A stretch of 17,557 bases of DNA from CAZXMB01 sp964641715. GTDB lineage: Bacteria > Desulfobacterota > BSN033 > UBA1163. Location of the stretch: contig CAZXMB010000055.1 in NCBI GenBank assembly GCA_964641715.1, forward strand, positions 1 to 17,557, in the 5' to 3' direction. Position numbers and translations under genes: made by a program. Below, in pieces: positions 14,876 to 17,557 of this stretch (position 1 is its first letter; each line of letters begins with the position of its first letter). A model generated the notes under the pieces. The model did no database searches and was not told where the DNA came from. It worked only from the letters and a program-made list of their open reading frames with translations.

Positions 14876-15030
14876 TCCAACAGCCAAGCACCAAATAAAT
14901 CAAAATTACCAATCACCAAATCTCAAGCTCCAAATAAATTCCAATAACCAATAATTCAAAGAGCAGGCTTAAGTTTCGGTTATTAGAAATTGGAGCTTAT
15001 TTGATGATTAGTGCCTGGATTTTGGTTATT
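14876..15030. repeat. Long imperfect inverted repeat of the CCAATAACCAAATAAA family
   Basis: The left part (about 14876-14950) carries repeats of CCAAGCACCAAATAAAT, ACCAATCACCAAATC and AAGCTCCAAATAAATTCC. The right part (about 14978-15030) holds the reverse complements, for example AATTGGAGCTT (14988-14998) and GATTAGTGCCTGGATTTTGG. The same words occur at 10118-10150. It fills the gap between the octahaem and DUF488 genes. There is no coding potential. Confidence 0.65.
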
Positions 15031-15044
15031 GTAATTTTATTATC

Positions 15045-15398
15045 TCACACCCTTCTTCTGGTTTCGATATATTCTTTCAACGCTACCGCATTATTCAATT
15101 TCTCTTCTTTTGAACCGTAGAGCAGGGTAACAGTCCCTTGCTCAGTCTTCTCGATAATCAAATCGACCAATTCTTTTTTTGGGTCCAATTCTTTAAAATA
15201 TCTATTTTTGAATTCGGTCCACTTTTTCGGATCATGAACATACCATTTTCTCAGCTCATGGCTTGGAGCGATCTCCTTAAGCCACAAAACAACCTTTGCC
15301 TTTTCTTTGCTCAAACCCCTGGGCCATAATCGATCGACTAAAATTCTAAAACCATCTTCAGAAGCCGGTAAGTCGTAGACTCTTTTAATTTTAATCAA
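15045..15398 (-). CDS. DUF488 family protein (YeaO-like)
   Basis: A 117-residue soluble protein with the family's opening pattern KRVYDLPASEDGFRILVDRLWPRGL (given here in parts: KRVYDLPAS, then GFRILVDRLWPRG), a central APSHELRKWY and VTLLYGSKEEKLNNAVAL near the end. The structure class is known; its reaction is not firmly assigned. The start is TTG at 15398, with GAGGAG about eight bases upstream. It stands between norB and the octahaem gene on one strand, probably incidental to nitrogen metabolism. Confidence 0.85.
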   Translation of the reverse strand: MIKIKRVYDLPASEDGFRILVDRLWPRGLSKEKAKVVLWLKEIAPSHELRKWYVHDPKKWTEFKNRYFKELDPKKELVDLIIEKTEQGTVTLLYGSKEEKLNNAVALKEYIETRRRV

Positions 15399-15417
15399 AA
15401 CTGCTTCTCCTCTTCAT

Positions 15418-15480
15418 TCATTTTTTCAATTTCTTCAGTTCTCTCAGTTTTCTGGCTTCCTATTTAATTTTCCGTTTCAT
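15418..15480 (-). other. Micro-ORF with a strong ribosome site and an internal amber codon
   Basis: AGGAGGG (15486-15492) stands five bases before ATG 15480. The frame reads MKRKIK, then TAG (15460-15462), then in the same frame EARKLRELKKLKK and TGA (15418-15420). If TAG is a true stop this is a six-codon leader peptide. If the stop is a point mutation or is suppressed it would be a 20-residue basic helical peptide. It lies 83 bases behind norB and just ahead of the DUF488 start. Confidence 0.3.
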
Positions 15481-15563
15481 AATGACCCTCCTGACAGTAA
15501 ATTATTATGATATGAAATATGCGCACGATTATTCCACTCTTCCAGTATTCCGTTATTTCAATG

Positions 15564-16880
15564 TCAGCTTTTCTTTAATGCAATGCTGAGGACATCGATA
15601 ATATAGATCACAACTCCCGCAAAGAACCCGATCCCTGCGAAAAAGACTCCCATCAACCAGGGCCTCATAAAGGTCTGGACCGTGAGGAAATCAATTCCCA
15701 ATCCCCGTTGCATATAGGACTGGATTACCCCGGCGGTTCCAAAGGCTAAGCCTATGGCCACCATCCCGATGGTGGTCATCCAGAAGACCCAGAATCCCCT
15801 CTTTTGATTGAATTGTTCCTGACCTTTCAACTTGGGTAATGCATAATAAATCGCTGTGATGATGAGCATGGCATAGGCACCGAAGAATGCCATATGGCCA
15901 TGAGAGGCGGTGACCTGAGTTCCATGGGTCCAGCGATTTACGACCGGAAGGGTGTGGATCATTCCCCACACCCCTGCACCGATGAAATGGAAAATGGCAC
16001 AGCCCACTGCCCAGTAGAGAGCCAATCGGTTGGTTATTTCAATCTTCCGGTGTCTCACATGATTGAGCGTATCAAAGACCATGAACAGGATCGGAAGGGG
16101 TTCGAGGGCGCTGAAGATCCCACCCCACCAGAGCCAGTAATTTGGAGTTCCGATCCAGTAGTAATGATGACCCGTTCCGATGATGCCGGTGATGAGAACC
16201 AATGCGACTTCCACATAGAGCCACTTCTCAATGACCTGGCGATCCACGCCGGTGAGCTTAAGCAAGATAAAGGCCATCAGGGAAGCGGCAATCAATTCCC
16301 AGGCCCCTTCCACCCATAAATGGATCACCCACCACCAGTAATAGTAATCAAGGGTGAGGTTTTTAAAGAAGGGGATTCCGAAGAGCCACATGATTGCCAG
16401 CATCACGATGCCTCCCAAAAGCATGCCCTGTATCGCTGTCCACTTCCTTGTCCGGATCATTGTAAAGAAAACATTAAAAATGAAGATCAGGGCAACCAGT
16501 ACAATGGCCCACTTCAGCTCCACCGGAAGCTCAAGGAGAGGCCTTCCAGCGGTCCAACCTAAAAGAAATCCGATGACTCCCACCAGACCCCCAAGGAGGA
16601 GTAAATAGAATTGAAGATTGGCCAGTTTCTTGCTGAAGAGCTCTGTCCCGGATTCCTCCGGAATGATATAGTACGTTCCCCCCATAAATCCGAAGATCAT
16701 CCAGACGACAAGAAGGTTAGTATGAATGGCCCGGGCCGTATTAAATGGGAGAAATCCGATCAGAGGATCAGGCCAGATATATTTGGAAATGAGAAGGAGA
16801 CCAACAAGCACCTGGAGACCAAAAAAGATTGCTGAGATGACGAAGTATTTTATTGCCACTTTTTGCGATTCATAAGTCAT
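15564..16880 (-). CDS. norB: Nitric oxide reductase large subunit (cNOR)
   Basis: This integral membrane haem-copper-family subunit reduces two NO to N2O. It is 438 aa with about twelve hydrophobic helices. Low-spin haem ligands are His53 (RAIHTN) and His329 (HGHM); His327 ligates haem b3. The FeB site is complete: His187, then His238/His239 (GTGHHYYW), and Glu191 in HLWVEGAWE. Glu260, equivalent to Glu280 of the Pseudomonas enzyme, is kept. Numbers are a uniform 20 lower than in that enzyme, so only the N-terminus is shorter. There is no fused quinol-oxidase extension, so it is the cytochrome c-dependent type. The ATG has AAGGAG about seven bases upstream and follows norC by 22 bases, giving a norCB operon. 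Confidence 0.96.
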   Translation of the reverse strand: MTYESQKVAIKYFVISAIFFGLQVLVGLLLISKYIWPDPLIGFLPFNTARAIHTNLLVVWMIFGFMGGTYYIIPEESGTELFSKKLANLQFYLLLLGGLVGVIGFLLGWTAGRPLLELPVELKWAIVLVALIFIFNVFFTMIRTRKWTAIQGMLLGGIVMLAIMWLFGIPFFKNLTLDYYYWWWVIHLWVEGAWELIAASLMAFILLKLTGVDRQVIEKWLYVEVALVLITGIIGTGHHYYWIGTPNYWLWWGGIFSALEPLPILFMVFDTLNHVRHRKIEITNRLALYWAVGCAIFHFIGAGVWGMIHTLPVVNRWTHGTQVTASHGHMAFFGAYAMLIITAIYYALPKLKGQEQFNQKRGFWVFWMTTIGMVAIGLAFGTAGVIQSYMQRGLGIDFLTVQTFMRPWLMGVFFAGIGFFAGVVIYIIDVLSIALKKS

Positions 16881-16902
16881 TTTTTTCTCCTTTTTTCCAC
16901 AT

Positions 16903-17557
16903 TTATTTGAGTCCTGTTAAGAAGCTGACCAGGGCCTGGATTTCATCCTCTGATAGCTGGGGATAGGCAGGCATTTGAGTCCCCGTGTTATGTGATTTGG
17001 GTTCCTTAATCTGCGTGACAAGCCATTGAGATTCGCGCCGGGTCCCTACTTTGGACAGGTCTGGTCCGATGACTCCACCCTGTCCTCCGATTTGGTGGCA
17101 GAGGTCACAACGATTCCGGTTGTAAACATTTTTACCTTTTAAGAGCAGGGCGGTCTCTTCTAATGGGACTCCTGTTGCTTTGGCTGTGGGAATGGGTTTG
17201 GGAGGCCACTGGTTGGTGTCGATGGCATCGACCCATTTGAAATAGGCAATGAGTTTTTTGATCTCATCATCAGATAGGTTTTGGCCGGGCATCTTCCTTC
17301 TTTTGGGATCAGGACTTTCCGGGTTTTTTAAGAATGCCTTCAACCAGGTCTCTCCTCGCGTGGAATAGACCTTTGTCACATCCGGAGAATAATAACCACC
17401 GATACCCAGGATGGTATGGCAATCATTGCAATTATGCTTATGCCAGACCCTTTTCCCCAGGACGACTTCATCTGTCAGTTTATCGGTGTTGGTCCGCTTG
17501 GGAATGGTGGTGTGTGTTTCAATGGTAAGCCAGATGAATACTGCTGTACAGATCACC
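16903..17557 (-). CDS. norC: Nitric oxide reductase small subunit, partial, with a second haem c domain
   Basis: The gene continues beyond the window; the first visible codon (GTG at 17556) is probably internal, with about 15 N-terminal residues missing. The visible part, 217 residues, begins in the membrane anchor (ICTAVFIWLT). The NorC domain follows: CNDCH in VWHKHNCNDCHTILGIGGYY and its Met ligand in RRKMPGQNL, plus the family's AYFKWVDAIDTNQWPP. A second cytochrome c domain comes after a Pro-rich linker: CDLCH, GPDLSKVGTRR and Met in TQMPAYPQL. Classical NorC is a monohaem protein of about 146 residues, so the extra domain is an extension that may receive electrons directly from another donor. 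Confidence 0.93.
   Translation of the reverse strand, partial: VICTAVFIWLTIETHTTIPKRTNTDKLTDEVVLGKRVWHKHNCNDCHTILGIGGYYSPDVTKVYSTRGETWLKAFLKNPESPDPKRRKMPGQNLSDDEIKKLIAYFKWVDAIDTNQWPPKPIPTAKATGVPLEETALLLKGKNVYNRNRCDLCHQIGGQGGVIGPDLSKVGTRRESQWLVTQIKEPKSHNTGTQMPAYPQLSEDEIQALVSFLTGLK

Noticed and set aside
15481..15563. Sigma-54 or FNR/NnrR-type promoter between norB and the DUF488 gene on the minus strand
   Set aside because: The nearest GG/GC pair has the wrong spacing (nine or eleven), and no TTGAT-N4-ATCAA type dyad is present.

Overview
The window looks like a bacterial chromosome segment from an anaerobic or microaerobic respirer, most plausibly of the Desulfobacterota/Nitrospirota type. 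The clues are many multihaem c-type cytochromes, a sigma-54-dependent NtrC-type regulator, a short-form cytochrome c nitric oxide reductase, and gaps filled with small palindromic repeats. The taxonomy is inference; there is no rRNA or marker gene here. I found no tRNA, rRNA or CRISPR array.

Layout. Positions 1-192 hold a strongly folded non-coding block that resembles the right end and omega-RNA scaffold of an IS200/IS605 (TnpB) element. An NtrC-family regulator follows (238-1641), then a small two-helix membrane protein (1738-1944). An AT-rich spacer carries a good -24/-12 sigma-54 promoter (2136-2150). This drives a three-gene unit: an 11-haem periplasmic cytochrome with a C-terminal anchor (2260-3522), a di-haem b-type membrane cytochrome (3543-4379), and a 56-residue basic protein (4398-4568) with a strong Shine-Dalgarno. 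The first two look like a quinone/periplasm electron-transfer module comparable in plan to the Cbc complexes of Geobacter. After a 17-bp-stem terminator comes a periplasmic M48 metalloprotease with TPRs (4843-6252). Next is an AT-rich REP-associated transposase bracketed by its own REP hairpins (6271-6801), a DUF2284 cysteine-rich protein (6876-7406), a large soluble GAF-GAF-GAF hybrid histidine kinase (7410-10109), and a radical SAM protein (10203-10963). The start and stop codons of that last gene both lie in dispersed repeats.

From about 11.02 kb to the end all genes are on the minus strand. In transcription order they are norC (cut by the window end, with two haem domains), norB, a micro-ORF, a DUF488 protein, an octahaem hydroxylamine-oxidoreductase-like cytochrome, a frameshifted and truncated M24 peptidase remnant, a 6-phosphofructokinase, and a fusion of monohaem c, CopD-like and cytochrome b5-like domains. 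norCB plus the HAO-like protein suggest nitrite, hydroxylamine and NO handling, whether respiratory or for detoxification.

The most notable items are the regulator/sigma-54/multihaem module, the omega-RNA-like block, the REP transposase with compensated hairpins, the haem c-CopD-b5 fusion, the di-haem NorC, and a radical SAM gene whose ends are supplied by repeats.
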